64,000 bases of DNA from Mycolicibacter algericus DSM 45454 (GTDB taxonomy: Bacteria; Actinomycetota; Actinomycetes; Mycobacteriales; Mycobacteriaceae), in contig NZ_MVHC01000012.1 in assembly GCF_002086455.1 (NCBI RefSeq), forward strand, positions 1 through 64,000, written 5' to 3'. Positions 1 to 9,032 of this stretch are shown one piece after another (the stretch's first letter is position 1; each line of letters begins with the position of its first letter). The translations under genes were made by a program, and so were the position numbers. The notes under the pieces were generated by a model. The model ran no database searches, had not been told where the DNA came from, and saw nothing but the letters and a program-made list of their open reading frames with translations.

Positions 1-211
1 CGTAACCCAGGTGATGGGTCAACTCCGAATTCAGGGCACGCTCGAGCACGGCCTTGGTCAGCTCGTTGAGCAAACCGTCCGCGCCGTCGATCGGGGTCCC
101 CGATTTCACTGCATCGGCGATCAGCGAATCCAGTGTGTCGGCGCTGAACGCCTCCGCCAACCGTCGGGCCGCCGTCTTGTCCTGAGCCGGCGCCTTCGTG
201 GACTTGGTCAC
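1..211 (-). CDS. IS256-family transposase, N-terminal part (runs off window)
   Basis: About 70 codons are visible from a GTG start at 211, which is preceded by an AAGGAG ribosome binding site at about 216-224. The peptide contains the typical N-terminal pattern of IS256 (mutator-type, DDE) transposases, including 'GLLNELTKAVLERAL' followed by 'ELTHHLGY' near the window edge. The catalytic part is outside the window, so completeness and activity cannot be judged. It transposes the element that carries it. Confidence 0.8.
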   Translation of the reverse strand, partial: MTKSTKAPAQDKTAARRLAEAFSADTLDSLIADAVKSGTPIDGADGLLNELTKAVLERALNSELTHHLGY

Positions 212-274
212 AAAACACTCCTTCTGTCCGCCCCAACGGCGGTCCGATGATGGACCACCTCGGACTTACACAGA
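1..274 (-). mobile_element. IS256-family insertion sequence, transposase-start end only
   Basis: The outer end of an IS256-family element pointing left; the rest lies beyond the window. Its terminal inverted repeat is at 259-274 (CTCGGACTTACACAGA read on the + strand) and matches the repeat at 755-770 in 15 of 16 positions. The transposase start codon is about 48 bases inside this end, as expected for the left end of such an element. Its outer boundary at 274 abuts a second, opposite-facing IS fragment, so one copy probably inserted into or recombined with another. Confidence 0.8.
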
Positions 275-770
275 TGGAATGACACGCCCCAACGCGATGC
301 GGTTCGTGTCTTACAAGGACCGCAAAAAGGTCGCCACCGCGATGCGGACGATCTACACCGCGCCCACCGTCGATGGCGCTGAATTGGCACTCAAGGAGTT
401 CGATCAGCAATTCGGCACCCAGTACCCGGGCGCGATCGACGTGTGGCGGGGCGCCTGGCCAGAATTCGTGCCGTTCCTGGACTATCCGGTGGAGCTACGC
501 AAGATCGTCTACACCACTAACGCCATCGAGTCGATCAACTTCCAGCTGCGCAAAATCACCAAGAACCGGGGCCATTTCCCGGACAAGGACGCCGCGATGA
601 AGTTGCTGTACCTCGGGCTGCGCAACATCTCCAGCGAGAGAGGAGGCTATTCCGGGACCGGAACCCACAACTGGACCGTGGCACTCAACACACTCGCCAG
701 GCTGTTCCCCGGTCGAATCCCGTTGTGCTAGACTACAACTCGTAGTCAAATCATCTCTGACTTACACAGA
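275..770 (+). mobile_element. IS256-family element, 5'-truncated right end
   Basis: Remnant of a second IS256-family copy facing right. It keeps the last ~145 transposase codons and the right inverted repeat (755-770, CTCTGACTTACACAGA), but lacks the left end and the first half of the gene. Recognisable transposase homology starts near 288, only about 14 bases after the outer end of the neighbouring opposite-facing IS. The element then ends directly in the interrupted glycosyltransferase gene, so it marks the break in that gene. Confidence 0.8.
288..731 (+). pseudogene. IS256-family transposase, C-terminal fragment
   Basis: The reading frame contains the C-terminal half of an IS256 transposase: a 'VSYKDRKKVA' stretch, the hallmark 'YTTNAIESIN', then 'RGHFPDKDAAMKLLYLGLRNI', ending in a TAG at 729-731. 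The last acidic residue of the DDE triad belongs to the TTNAIE segment and is present. The first two acidic residues and the DNA-binding N-terminus are missing, so the product cannot be a working transposase. An ATG at 276 could open the frame, but nothing upstream resembles the family. Confidence 0.85.
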
Positions 771-1450
771 ATTCGTGACAGGCTCCCTGGCTGGTCATCC
801 CCACCGTGGCCACCGTGGCCTATTCGGTGATGGTGAAACCCGTCTACTATCCGCGTTACCTGATCAGTACGGCGCCCGCCATGGCGATCACGTTGGCCCT
901 CGCGTTGCACATCGCCGTGACCACACTCGCCCGGCCTCGCCGCGCCATCATCGGCGCCATGACGGTACTGATGATCGCCGCAGCACCCAATTATGTTGCC
1001 AATCAACGTGATCGCTACACCAAAGAGGGCTGGGACTACAGTGCGGTGGCCGACGTGATCGACGCGCACGCTCGGCCCGGGGACTGCTTACTGATCGACA
1101 ACACCACCAGGTGGTTGCCCGGCCCGATCCGGGCACTGCCCGCCGGTCGGCCCGAGACGTTCGCCAAGCTGCGAGACCCGGGCCGGGGCCCGCACCGGCA
1201 GCAGCTGGGCCGGCTCTGGGACGGGCATCTGGCGGTGTGGGCGCTGACCGACGAGCTCGAGCGGTGCTCGACGATCTGGACGATCACCGATCACGACCGA
1301 TCGCTGCCGGCCCACCAGGTCGCCGTCAAGCTGCCGTCGGGCACCCGGTTCGCCCGCACCCCCGACGGCCAGGTGCTGCGCCAGCTGGGCTTCCACGTCG
1401 TCGAACGCTGGCAGTTCACCTTCTCCCAGGTCATCAAGGCCACCCGGTGA
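771..1450 (+). pseudogene. 3' fragment of a GT-C membrane glycosyltransferase (Rv1635c-like)
   Basis: An open frame runs from the IS border to a TGA at 1448-1450 and encodes about 224 residues: two hydrophobic segments (around 'WLVIPTVATVAYSVMV' and 'AMAITLALALHIAVTTLA') and a soluble C-terminal domain. This is the layout of the end of polyprenyl-phosphomannose-dependent GT-C enzymes. Its position beside the Rv1634-like transporter matches Rv1635c of M. tuberculosis, reported as the enzyme that adds the first mannose cap to lipoarabinomannan. The 5' half, with the catalytic loop, was removed by the IS. The GTG at 806 has no convincing ribosome binding site. Family identity rests mainly on gene order. 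Confidence 0.6.
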
Positions 1451-1477
1451 TCCCGCTGGAACCACCGCATCAACCCC

Positions 1478-2917
1478 TCAGACGTGGGGGCCGACCACCG
1501 GATCGGCGCCGCGGGCGGCCCGATAGGCCACCACGCAACCCAGGGCGGCCATGACAGCGAAGATCGCGAACAGCCAGCGGGCCGCCGGAAGGCCGGAGCT
1601 CATCGCGGTGTTGACCACCAGGCCGGCGATACCCGCGCCGAATGCCCCGCCGATCAGCGCGACGGTGTTGATCGCGGCGGCGGCCGTACCGCCCTCGGCG
1701 GGGTCATCGACGCAGCTCATGGCCCATGCCGACAGATGCGGCCAGCCGACACCGACACCGACACCGACGACCAGCAGCGCCAGCGCCCAGATCGCGCCGA
1801 CCGCGGTCGGGTTGTAACTGCTCATCCGGGCGAAGGCGACCACCGCCAGGCCGCCCGACATCACCAGTGGCCCGCTGATCACCAGCCCGATGATCACCCG
1901 CACCTTACTGACCGAGGCGCTGGCGATCTCGCTGATCGTCCAGCCGGTCGACAGGGCGGCACCCAGAAATCCGGCCATCACCGGCGGCAGGTGAGCCAGT
2001 CGCTGCCCGAGCAGCGGGATGTACAGGTTGGCCTTCGTGGTGGCCATCAGCACGCCCAGCGTCAGGTAGATCCACTTCTCCCGGCCGGGGTGGAACGCGC
2101 TGGGGGGCAGCACAGCCGCCGACGAGCGGCGGTCCACCACCAGGAACACGCCCAACAGCACCGCGCCCGCGATCAGCAGACTGGCGGCCCCGATGAGACT
2201 GTGCGGCAGTTGGGCGGTGCTGACCACCAGCGCGGCGCCCCCCAGCAACAGCAGCGAGCGCACCGGGACCTTCATCGCATCGTCCTGCTGGCCGCCGCGG
2301 CTGGCACGCAGCACCACGCTCACCGCCACAGCCATCACTCCGGACAGCACCGCCATGATGGCGAACGCCCACCGCCAAATGCCGAACTGGGCGAATAGGC
2401 CACCGGCCGCCGGCCCCACCAGGGTGCCGACACCCCACATCGCCGAGACCAGCCCCGATGCGCGGGTCCACAGCCAGCTGGGCAGGACCGCATTGATCAG
2501 TGCATAACCCAGCCCGGCCAACAGGCCGCCGCCCATGCCCTGCAGGGTGCGGCCGACCAGCAGGATCTCCATCTGGGGTGCTATCGCGCACACCACAGCG
2601 CCGACGCCGAACGCCAGCACGCCCAGCAGGTAGGCGAACCGGGAACCGATGCGAACCAGCACCGGGTTGGCTGCGGCGGCCGCGATCACCGACCCGACGA
2701 GATACAGCGTGGTGGCCCAGGCGTAATACCGTTCGCCGCCGATCTCCTTGATCGTGCTCGGCAGCAGGCTGATCGTCAGGAACTCGTTGGTGGCGTAGAG
2801 CGCCACGCCCCCGGCCAGCACGGCTGAAGTGCCTAAGTAGCGCCTTCCGAGCAGCTCACGCCAGCTGCCGGTGTTTATAGCGGATTCGGTCGTCACCGCT
2901 TCAGTCAGATCCACCAC
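1478..2917 (-). CDS. MFS transporter, Rv1634-like
   Basis: A 479-residue, highly hydrophobic protein with 12-14 predicted membrane helices, expected in the inner membrane as a proton-driven exporter of the major facilitator superfamily. The N-terminal half carries the MFS antiporter-type 'GRTLQGMGGGLLAGLGYALI' segment around residues 122-141 and a 'VGTLVGPAAGGLFAQFG' stretch typical of drug/proton antiporters. It corresponds to M. tuberculosis Rv1634, annotated as a possible drug efflux protein and also located beside uvrB. The substrate is not evident. Gene ends converge with the broken glycosyltransferase. The start chosen is the first ATG, 58 bases after the uvrB stop, so cotranscription with uvrB is possible. 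Confidence 0.85.
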   Translation of the reverse strand: MVDLTEAVTTESAINTGSWRELLGRRYLGTSAVLAGGVALYATNEFLTISLLPSTIKEIGGERYYAWATTLYLVGSVIAAAAANPVLVRIGSRFAYLLGVLAFGVGAVVCAIAPQMEILLVGRTLQGMGGGLLAGLGYALINAVLPSWLWTRASGLVSAMWGVGTLVGPAAGGLFAQFGIWRWAFAIMAVLSGVMAVAVSVVLRASRGGQQDDAMKVPVRSLLLLGGAALVVSTAQLPHSLIGAASLLIAGAVLLGVFLVVDRRSSAAVLPPSAFHPGREKWIYLTLGVLMATTKANLYIPLLGQRLAHLPPVMAGFLGAALSTGWTISEIASASVSKVRVIIGLVISGPLVMSGGLAVVAFARMSSYNPTAVGAIWALALLVVGVGVGVGWPHLSAWAMSCVDDPAEGGTAAAAINTVALIGGAFGAGIAGLVVNTAMSSGLPAARWLFAIFAVMAALGCVVAYRAARGADPVVGPHV

Positions 2918-2975
2918 CGCTTGCAGTCAATCACGGATCGCCATGACACGCGAAAACGGTCCCCATGCTGGCGCG

Positions 2976-5156
2976 TCACTTGATTCCGGCGGCGTCCATA
3001 CCCCGCAATTCTTTCTTGAGGTCGGCGATCTCATCGCGGATTCGTGCGGCGAACTCAAATTGCAGGTCACGGGCTGCGTTCATCATCTGTTCGGTGAGGT
3101 CCTTGATCAGGTCGGCCAGTTCGGCGCGCGGCATGCTCTTGGTGTCGCGGCCCTCGAACACCCCGGCGCTGACGGATTGGCCCGCCCGTCCCGGTGCCCC
3201 CTGCGCGCGCCGCCCGCGCGAGGCGTTGCGCCCCGAGCCGGCGACCTCGACGGTTTCGCTGTCGGCCGCCTCCCGATACACCTGGTCGAGGATGTCGGCG
3301 ATCTTCTTGCGCAGCGGCTGCGGGTCGATTCCGTTCGCCTCGTTGTAGGCGATCTGCTTGGCCCGGCGCCGTTCGGTCTCGTCGATGGCCTCGCGCATCG
3401 AGTCGGTGATCTTGTCGGCGTACATGTGCACTTCGCCCGAGACGTTGCGAGCCGCCCGGCCGATGGTCTGGATCAGGCTGCGGGTGGAGCGCAGGAAGCC
3501 CTCCTTGTCGGCATCCAGGATCGACACCAGCGACACCTCCGGCAGGTCCAGGCCCTCCCGCAGCAGGTTGATCCCGATCAGGACGTCGTAGTCGCCGAGC
3601 CGCAGCTGCCGCAGCAGCTCCACCCGGCGCAGCGTGTCGACCTCGGAGTGCAGGTAGCGCACCCGGATCCCCATCTCCAGCAGGTAGTCGGTGAGGTCTT
3701 CGGCCATCTTCTTGGTCAGCGTGGTCACCAGCACCCGCTCGTCGGCCTCGGCGCGCTGCCGGATCTCGCCGATCAGGTCGTCGATCTGGCCCTTGGTCGG
3801 CTTCACCACCACCTTCGGGTCGACCAGGCCGGTCGGGCGGATCACCTGCTCGACGAACTCACCGGCGGCCTGGCTGAGCTCGTAGGGGCCGGGGGTGGCC
3901 GACATGTAGACCGTCTGCCCGATCCGGTCGGCGAACTCCTCCCAGGTCAGCGGCCGGTTGTCGCACGCCGACGGCAGCCGGAACCCGAATTCCACCAGGT
4001 TGCGCTTCCGCGACATGTCGCCCTCGTACATGCCGCCGATCTGCGGCACTGTGACGTGCGACTCGTCGATGATGAGCAGGAAGTCCTCCGGGAAGTAGTC
4101 CAGCAGGGTGGCCGGTGGCGAGCCGGCGCCGCGACCGTCGATGTGACGCGAATAGTTCTCGATGCCCGAGCAGAACCCGACCTGGCGCATCATCTCGATG
4201 TCGTAGTTGGTGCGCATCCGCAGCCGCTGCGCCTCCAGCAGCTTGCCGTGGCGCTCCAGCTCGTCGAGCCGGACGGCCAGCTCCTCCTCGATGGTGGAGA
4301 TGGCCTGCGTCATCCGCTCCGGGCCGGCCACGTAGTGGGTGGCCGGGAAGATACGCAGCGAGTCGACCTTGCGGACCACGTCCCCGGTGAGCGGATGCAG
4401 GTAATAGAGCGCCTCGATCTCGTCGCCGAAGTACTCGATGCGCACGGCCAGCTCCTCATACGAGGGGATGATCTCGACGGTGTCGCCGCGCACCCGGAAC
4501 GAGCCGCGGGTGAACGCCATGTCGTTGCGGGTGTACTGCACGTCGACCAGCAGCCGCAGCAGCCCGTCGCGCGGCACCTCCGAGCCCACCTGCAGCTCGA
4601 CGGAGCGGTCCAGATAGGACTGCGGGGTGCCCAGACCGTAGATGCACGACACCGACGCCACCACCACCACGTCGCGCCGGGACAGCAGGCTCGAGGTCGC
4701 CGAGTGGCGCAGCCGCTCCACGTCGTCGTTGATGGAGCTGTCCTTCTCGATGTAGGTGTCGGTTTGGGCGATGTAGGCTTCCGGCTGGTAATAGTCGTAG
4801 TAGGAGACGAAGTACTCGACGGCGTTGTGCGGCAACATCTCTCGTAGTTCATTGGCGAGCTGCGCGGCCAGCGTCTTGTTCGGCGCCATCACCAGGGTGG
4901 GCCGCTGCAGCCGTTCGATCAGCCAGGCCGCGGTGGCCGACTTTCCGGTGCCGGTGGCGCCGAGCAGCACCACGTCCTTCTCCCCCGCGGTGATGCGCCG
5001 GTCCAGCTCGGCGATGGCGGTAGGTTGATCACCGGCGGGCTGGTAGTCGCTGACCACTTCGAAACGGCCGCCGGCCCGCACGATGCCTTCGACGGCGTCG
5101 GCGGGCGGCCGGTACTCCGAATGCGCGACGACGGGGTGTTCGGTTGCGAAAGCCAC
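2976..5156 (-). CDS. uvrB: Excinuclease ABC subunit B
   Basis: UvrB verifies DNA damage handed over by UvrA and recruits UvrC in nucleotide excision repair. The 726-residue product has Walker A 'GATGTGKS' at about 66-73, the damage-probing beta-hairpin region ('[12 protein letters not shown]'), a DESH Walker B, helicase motifs V/VI ('REGLDLPE', 'QTIGRAARN') and a C-terminal UVR coiled coil that binds UvrC. The open frame extends 39 codons further upstream, but homology with mycobacterial UvrB begins at the GTG at 5156 ([10 protein letters not shown]). The added upstream codons lie in the inverted repeat between uvrB and the divergent gene and are not expected to be translated. Confidence 0.97.
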   Translation of the reverse strand: MAFATEHPVVAHSEYRPPADAVEGIVRAGGRFEVVSDYQPAGDQPTAIAELDRRITAGEKDVVLLGATGTGKSATAAWLIERLQRPTLVMAPNKTLAAQLANELREMLPHNAVEYFVSYYDYYQPEAYIAQTDTYIEKDSSINDDVERLRHSATSSLLSRRDVVVVASVSCIYGLGTPQSYLDRSVELQVGSEVPRDGLLRLLVDVQYTRNDMAFTRGSFRVRGDTVEIIPSYEELAVRIEYFGDEIEALYYLHPLTGDVVRKVDSLRIFPATHYVAGPERMTQAISTIEEELAVRLDELERHGKLLEAQRLRMRTNYDIEMMRQVGFCSGIENYSRHIDGRGAGSPPATLLDYFPEDFLLIIDESHVTVPQIGGMYEGDMSRKRNLVEFGFRLPSACDNRPLTWEEFADRIGQTVYMSATPGPYELSQAAGEFVEQVIRPTGLVDPKVVVKPTKGQIDDLIGEIRQRAEADERVLVTTLTKKMAEDLTDYLLEMGIRVRYLHSEVDTLRRVELLRQLRLGDYDVLIGINLLREGLDLPEVSLVSILDADKEGFLRSTRSLIQTIGRAARNVSGEVHMYADKITDSMREAIDETERRRAKQIAYNEANGIDPQPLRKKIADILDQVYREAADSETVEVAGSGRNASRGRRAQGAPGRAGQSVSAGVFEGRDTKSMPRAELADLIKDLTEQMMNAARDLQFEFAARIRDEIADLKKELRGMDAAGIK

Positions 5157-5185
5157 GAACCCAGAGTAGGCCGGGTGTCTGACAA

Positions 5186-5247
5186 CGCGAGCGTGCGTGC
5201 TTCCGGTCCCGACACGGCGCGTCGGACGGGGGACACGCACGTTGGCG
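5186..5247. repeat. Dispersed inverted repeat, copy 1
   Basis: Arms CGCGAGCGTGCGTG at 5186-5199 and the imperfect reverse complement starting CACGCACG at 5234, separated by about 34 bases, between the divergent starts of uvrB and the DUF402 gene. The same core (GCGAG-GTGCG paired with CGCAC-CTCG) recurs at 10184, 14771, 21519 and 37152. The transcript would form a long hairpin. Confidence 0.6.
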
Positions 5248-5263
5248 GCAAGAAGGAGGCACG

Positions 5264-5803
5264 GTGCATCCACCCAAGCACGAGACTTTTGACCTGGTCG
5301 CGAACACCAACACCGACCCGAAAGGGGTGGTGCGCGCCGTCGACGTCTACACCGTGCAGCCGTGGGGTCTCTACCTGGCCCGACCCACCCCGGGGCGCGC
5401 CCAGTTCCGCTACCTGGAGTCGTGGCTGCTCCCCGAGCTGGGGCTGCGCGCGACGATCTTCCACTTCAACCCAGGCCACGAACGCGACCAGGACTTCTAC
5501 CTCGACGTCGGCGACTACACCCCGGGACCGGAGCAGTGGCGCTCCCGGGACCACTATCTGGACCTGGTGGTGCGCACCGGCCGCGGCGTCGAGCTCACCG
5601 ACGTCGACGAGTTGATGGTCGCCGTGCGGGAGGGCCTGCTCACCCAGGACGACGCCGAGCGGGCGGTGATGCGGGCGGTCGCCGCCGTCGATGGCCTGGC
5701 CGGCAACGGCTACGACCTGCAGCGCTGGCTGACCGGCCTGGGAATGCCGGTGTCCTGGCCGGTCAGCGACGGTCTCACCGGGTCGCCGCCGGGAGCGCCC
5801 TAG
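5264..5803 (+). CDS. DUF402-family protein, Rv1632c-like
   Basis: 179 residues from a GTG at 5264, preceded by a strong AAGGAGG at 5250-5256. The body resembles M. tuberculosis Rv1632c closely in length and sequence. It carries the DUF402 pattern: conserved 'PRP/PRA' and aromatic residues, '[10 protein letters not shown]' and 'RDHYLDLVV', then a helical tail ('[15 protein letters not shown]'). DUF402 folds occur in FomD-like nucleotide hydrolases and in proteins linked to nucleotide diphosphate chemistry, but the substrate here is unknown. It is transcribed away from uvrB, with an inverted repeat in the shared upstream region. Confidence 0.85.
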   Translation: MHPPKHETFDLVANTNTDPKGVVRAVDVYTVQPWGLYLARPTPGRAQFRYLESWLLPELGLRATIFHFNPGHERDQDFYLDVGDYTPGPEQWRSRDHYLDLVVRTGRGVELTDVDELMVAVREGLLTQDDAERAVMRAVAAVDGLAGNGYDLQRWLTGLGMPVSWPVSDGLTGSPPGAP

Positions 5804-5847
5804 TCAACCGCGACACCGCCGGCTGTTGGTTAGGTAATCTCGAGAAG

Positions 5848-6270
5848 ATGAACGCCAACCTGCGAATCGGTGTCGCCACCGCGACGACCGCGGCCCTGTT
5901 GGGGTGCGGTCAGCTGATCCCGGCGACGGCCGCAGCCGACGAGCTGCACAACGTCACCTACATCGCGCGGGTCGACGCGTGGACCACCGGCAGCGTGGTC
6001 ACCTTCATGCTCAATGACAATCAGACCGCCAGCGGTGACATCGACGGCTTCGGGGCGCCCTTCCAGGCCAACGCGGTGCTGTCCGACCCGAGCAAGGCGG
6101 GCATGGTGATCCGGCTGCGCTGGCCGTCGTCGGCGAACGTGCACTGCGAGATCCACGTCGATGACATCGTGGCCGTGAAGAGCGACCGCTTCGTCACCAC
6201 CTGGAAAGACAGCAGCGACCCGCGCAACGGCGCGATGCTCTGCGGCGCGCTGATCAGCAGCATGGCCTGA
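5848..6270 (+). CDS. Secreted or lipid-anchored mycobacterial hypothetical protein
   Basis: A 140-residue protein with an N-terminal export signal: a short basic start, a hydrophobic stretch and either a lipobox-like LLGC at residues 17-20 or an ATAAA cleavage site near 30. The mature part has the pattern 'NVTYIARVDAW', 'KAGMVIRLRWP', 'ANVHCEIHVDD' and a late Cys, giving two Cys for a likely disulphide. It resembles a family of small secreted mycobacterial proteins of unknown role. The ATG at 5848 is preceded by a weak GAGAAG. It ends 16 bases from the convergent coaE stop. Confidence 0.65.
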   Translation: MNANLRIGVATATTAALLGCGQLIPATAAADELHNVTYIARVDAWTTGSVVTFMLNDNQTASGDIDGFGAPFQANAVLSDPSKAGMVIRLRWPSSANVHCEIHVDDIVAVKSDRFVTTWKDSSDPRNGAMLCGALISSMA

Positions 6271-6286
6271 CCGGCCGCTAAACCCG

Positions 6287-7405
6287 TTAGGGACGCCAGC
6301 CGGTGTCGTCGGCCCACGCCCACGCCCGCCGGTAGGCGCCTTCGTCGAGATCGTCGGCGTCGGCGAGACGCTCTTCCGGGTTGGCCGCCAGCCAAGCCGG
6401 AACCAGCAGGGCGAACCGCTGGTTGGGCCGGCCGTCCACCCGCAGCTGGATGCGGGTGGGCCGTCCCGGGTCAGCGGAAGCGTGAAACCGCTTCTCCCAC
6501 AACGCTGGATCGTCGTCGGTGAGCGCGCTGTCGGCGATGACCCCCTCGACCCGGGGGTAGCCGGCCGCCAGCAGCGGCTCGGCGAGCTCGTCGGCTACCG
6601 CCAGGGATTCCACGGTCACCTGCATGTCGATGACGTCGCGGGCGTCGCGCCCGGCCACCGCGGTGTCGCCGACGTGGTCGATGCGCAGCGCCCGGTGCCC
6701 GCAGGCGGTCTGCAGCCGGGCGATGATGCGCTGCGCCTGATCCGGCCAGGTCGGGTCGGCCGGCACCGGCTGGGACGGCGACGACACGGTGCGGCGGGCC
6801 GCCAGGTTGTGGGCAAACGGCTCGATGCGCTGCTGCCACAACTGCAGCGCCTGGTCCGCCAGATCGTCGGGATCCCCGGAGTTGTCCAGCCAGACGTCGG
6901 CGACCGCCCGGCGCTGCGGCTCGGTGGCCTGTGCGGCCACGCGGGCGCGCGCATCCGCCTCGGGCATGCCGCGGTGGGTGCGGAGTCGGGTTACTCGCGT
7001 CTCGACGTCCGCGTGCACGACGATCACCAGCGGGAACATCGGCGCCATCTGCGACTCGACCAGCAGCGGGATGTCCTCGACGATGATCGCATCCTCGCCT
7101 GCCGCGGCGATCAGCTCGCTGCGGCGCCGCGCCACCAGCGGGTGCACGATGCCGTTGAGGGTCGCCCGCTTGTCGTCGTCGCTGAAGGCGATCGCGGCCA
7201 GCGCCGGGCGGTCCAGGGCGCCGTCGGGCAACAGGATCCCCGGCCCGAAGGCCTCGACCAGTGCGGCCAGGCCTTCGGTGCCGGGTTCGACGACTTCACG
7301 GGCGATGACGTCGCCGTCGACGACGACGGCGCCGAACCGGCTGAAGGCGGCCGACACCGTCGACTTGCCGGCGCCGATCCCGCCGGTCAGCCCGATACGC
7401 AGCAT
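6287..7405 (-). CDS. coaE: Dephospho-CoA kinase fused to GrpB/UPF0157 domain
   Basis: CoaE phosphorylates the ribose 3'-OH of dephospho-CoA, the last step of coenzyme A synthesis. The 372-residue product begins at the ATG at 7405 (MLRIGLTGGIGAGKST, P-loop at 8-15). The kinase domain occupies about residues 1-200 with 'DGDVIAREVV', 'ADVW LDNSG' and the CoA-binding region. A GrpB/UPF0157 nucleotidyltransferase-like domain follows from about 215, as in the M. tuberculosis enzyme. That second domain is shorter than in M. tuberculosis (372 versus about 407 residues in total), lacking a stretch before the C-terminus. It follows rpsA by 16 bases and is probably cotranscribed. Confidence 0.95.
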   Translation of the reverse strand: MLRIGLTGGIGAGKSTVSAAFSRFGAVVVDGDVIAREVVEPGTEGLAALVEAFGPGILLPDGALDRPALAAIAFSDDDKRATLNGIVHPLVARRRSELIAAAGEDAIIVEDIPLLVESQMAPMFPLVIVVHADVETRVTRLRTHRGMPEADARARVAAQATEPQRRAVADVWLDNSGDPDDLADQALQLWQQRIEPFAHNLAARRTVSSPSQPVPADPTWPDQAQRIIARLQTACGHRALRIDHVGDTAVAGRDARDVIDMQVTVESLAVADELAEPLLAAGYPRVEGVIADSALTDDDPALWEKRFHASADPGRPTRIQLRVDGRPNQRFALLVPAWLAANPEERLADADDLDEGAYRRAWAWADDTGWRP

Positions 7406-7421
7406 CTGCGTTGCCGCGTGC

Positions 7422-8861
7422 CTAGGCGCTGTTACCGGCGAGCTTCTCCCGCAGCGCCGCGAGCTGCTCGTCGCTGGCCAGCGAGCCGCCGGCCGGTGCC
7501 TCGTCGCGGTGCGACCCGTTGGCACCCGAGCGGGGCTCGGCGTGCTCGGCGGCGGCGAACTTCTCGATCTGCGCGGTGTGCATCTTGTGCCGGCGCTCGG
7601 CCTCGGCGTAGCGGGCCTCCCACTCGGCGCGCTGCTTGTCGAAACCCTCGATCCACTCGTTGGTCTCGGCGTCGAAGCCCTCGGGGAAGATGTAGTTGCC
7701 CTGCTCGTCGTAGCTGTCGGCCATGCCGTACTTCGAGGGGTCGAACTCCTCGGTGTAGTCCTCGTTGGCCTGCTTGAGGCTCAGCGAGATGCGGCGGCGG
7801 TCCAGGTCGATGTCGATGACCTTGACCATGGCGTCGTCGCCGACCGCGACCACCTGGTCGGGCACCTCGACGTGCTGTTCAGCCAGCTCGGAGATGTGCA
7901 CCAGGCCCTCGATGCCCTCCTCGACGCGGACGAACGCGCCGAACGGCACCAGCTTGGTGACCTTGCCCGGCACGATCTGGCCGATCGCGTGGGTGCGGGC
8001 GAAGTGCCGCCACGGGTCTTCCTGGGTGGCCTTGAGCGACAACGAAACCCGCTCGCGGTCCATGTCGACGTCGAGCACCTCGACGGTGACCTCGTCGCCC
8101 ACCTGAACCACCTCGGACGGGTGGTCGATGTGCTTCCAGGACAGCTCGGAGACGTGCACCAGGCCGTCCACCCCGCCCAGGTCGACGAACGCGCCGAAGT
8201 TGACGATCGAGGACACCACGCCCTTGCGGACGGCGCCCTTCTGCAGCTGGTTGAGGAACTCGCTGCGCACCTCGGACTGGGTCTGCTCCAGCCAGGCGCG
8301 GCGGCTCAGCACCACGTTGTTGCGGTTCTTGTCCAGCTCGATGATCTTGGCTTCGATCTCGCGACCGATGTAGGGCTGCAGGTCACGGACCCGGCGCATC
8401 TCCACCAGCGAGGCGGGCAGGAAGCCGCGCAGCCCGATGTCGAGGATCAGGCCGCCCTTGACGACCTCGATGACGGTGCCCTTGACGGCCTCGTCCTTCT
8501 CCTTGAGCTCTTCGATCGTGCCCCAGGCGCGCTCGTACTGGGCGCGCTTCTTGGACAGGATCAGCCGGCCCTCTTTGTCCTCCTTGGTCAGGACCAGGGC
8601 CTCGACCTCGTCACCGACGGACACCACCTCGTGGGGGTCGACGTCGTGCTTGATGGACAGCTCGCGGCTGGGAATGACGCCTTCGGTCTTGTAGCCGATG
8701 TCGAGCAGGACCTCGTCCCGGTCAACCTTGACGATCGTCCCTTCCACGATGTCGCCATCGTTGAAGTACTTGATCGTTTTGTCGATGGCGGCGAGAAAAT
8801 CCTCGGCCGAGCCGATGTCGTTGACGGCTACTTGCGGCGAGGTGACGGTGGGACTTGGCAT
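7422..8861 (-). CDS. rpsA: 30S ribosomal protein S1
   Basis: S1 binds mRNA on the 30S subunit and, in mycobacteria, interacts with trans-translation factors. The 479-residue product starts at the ATG at 8861 (MPSPTVTSPQ, the usual mycobacterial start) and has four S1 RNA-binding domains at about 35-105, 123-190, 208-276 and 293-365, followed by a long variable acidic tail. Length agrees with M. tuberculosis (481). The tail between about 430 and 465 differs most from M. tuberculosis. Upstream codons in the same frame lack homology and were excluded. Confidence 0.97.
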   Translation of the reverse strand: MPSPTVTSPQVAVNDIGSAEDFLAAIDKTIKYFNDGDIVEGTIVKVDRDEVLLDIGYKTEGVIPSRELSIKHDVDPHEVVSVGDEVEALVLTKEDKEGRLILSKKRAQYERAWGTIEELKEKDEAVKGTVIEVVKGGLILDIGLRGFLPASLVEMRRVRDLQPYIGREIEAKIIELDKNRNNVVLSRRAWLEQTQSEVRSEFLNQLQKGAVRKGVVSSIVNFGAFVDLGGVDGLVHVSELSWKHIDHPSEVVQVGDEVTVEVLDVDMDRERVSLSLKATQEDPWRHFARTHAIGQIVPGKVTKLVPFGAFVRVEEGIEGLVHISELAEQHVEVPDQVVAVGDDAMVKVIDIDLDRRRISLSLKQANEDYTEEFDPSKYGMADSYDEQGNYIFPEGFDAETNEWIEGFDKQRAEWEARYAEAERRHKMHTAQIEKFAAAEHAEPRSGANGSHRDEAPAGGSLASDEQLAALREKLAGNSA

Positions 8862-9032
8862 GTGTTGGGTTGCTCCGGACAAGTTGTGGTCGTAGGGACA
8901 GGTGATATCACGCATGCCAGGCATGCGGTGGCCGACGACCCTGCTAGAACTGGCCGAGGACTACCTGTCGAGGCTACTCGACGCGTTGCACGCTGGACAA
9001 ACCGGTGGTCATAACATCTAAGCTGCGTCGCT

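Noticed and set aside
2871..4847. 658-codon open frame on the plus strand opposite uvrB
   Set aside because: It is a mirror frame caused by the GC-rich third codon positions of uvrB; no homology pattern, and uvrB is certain.
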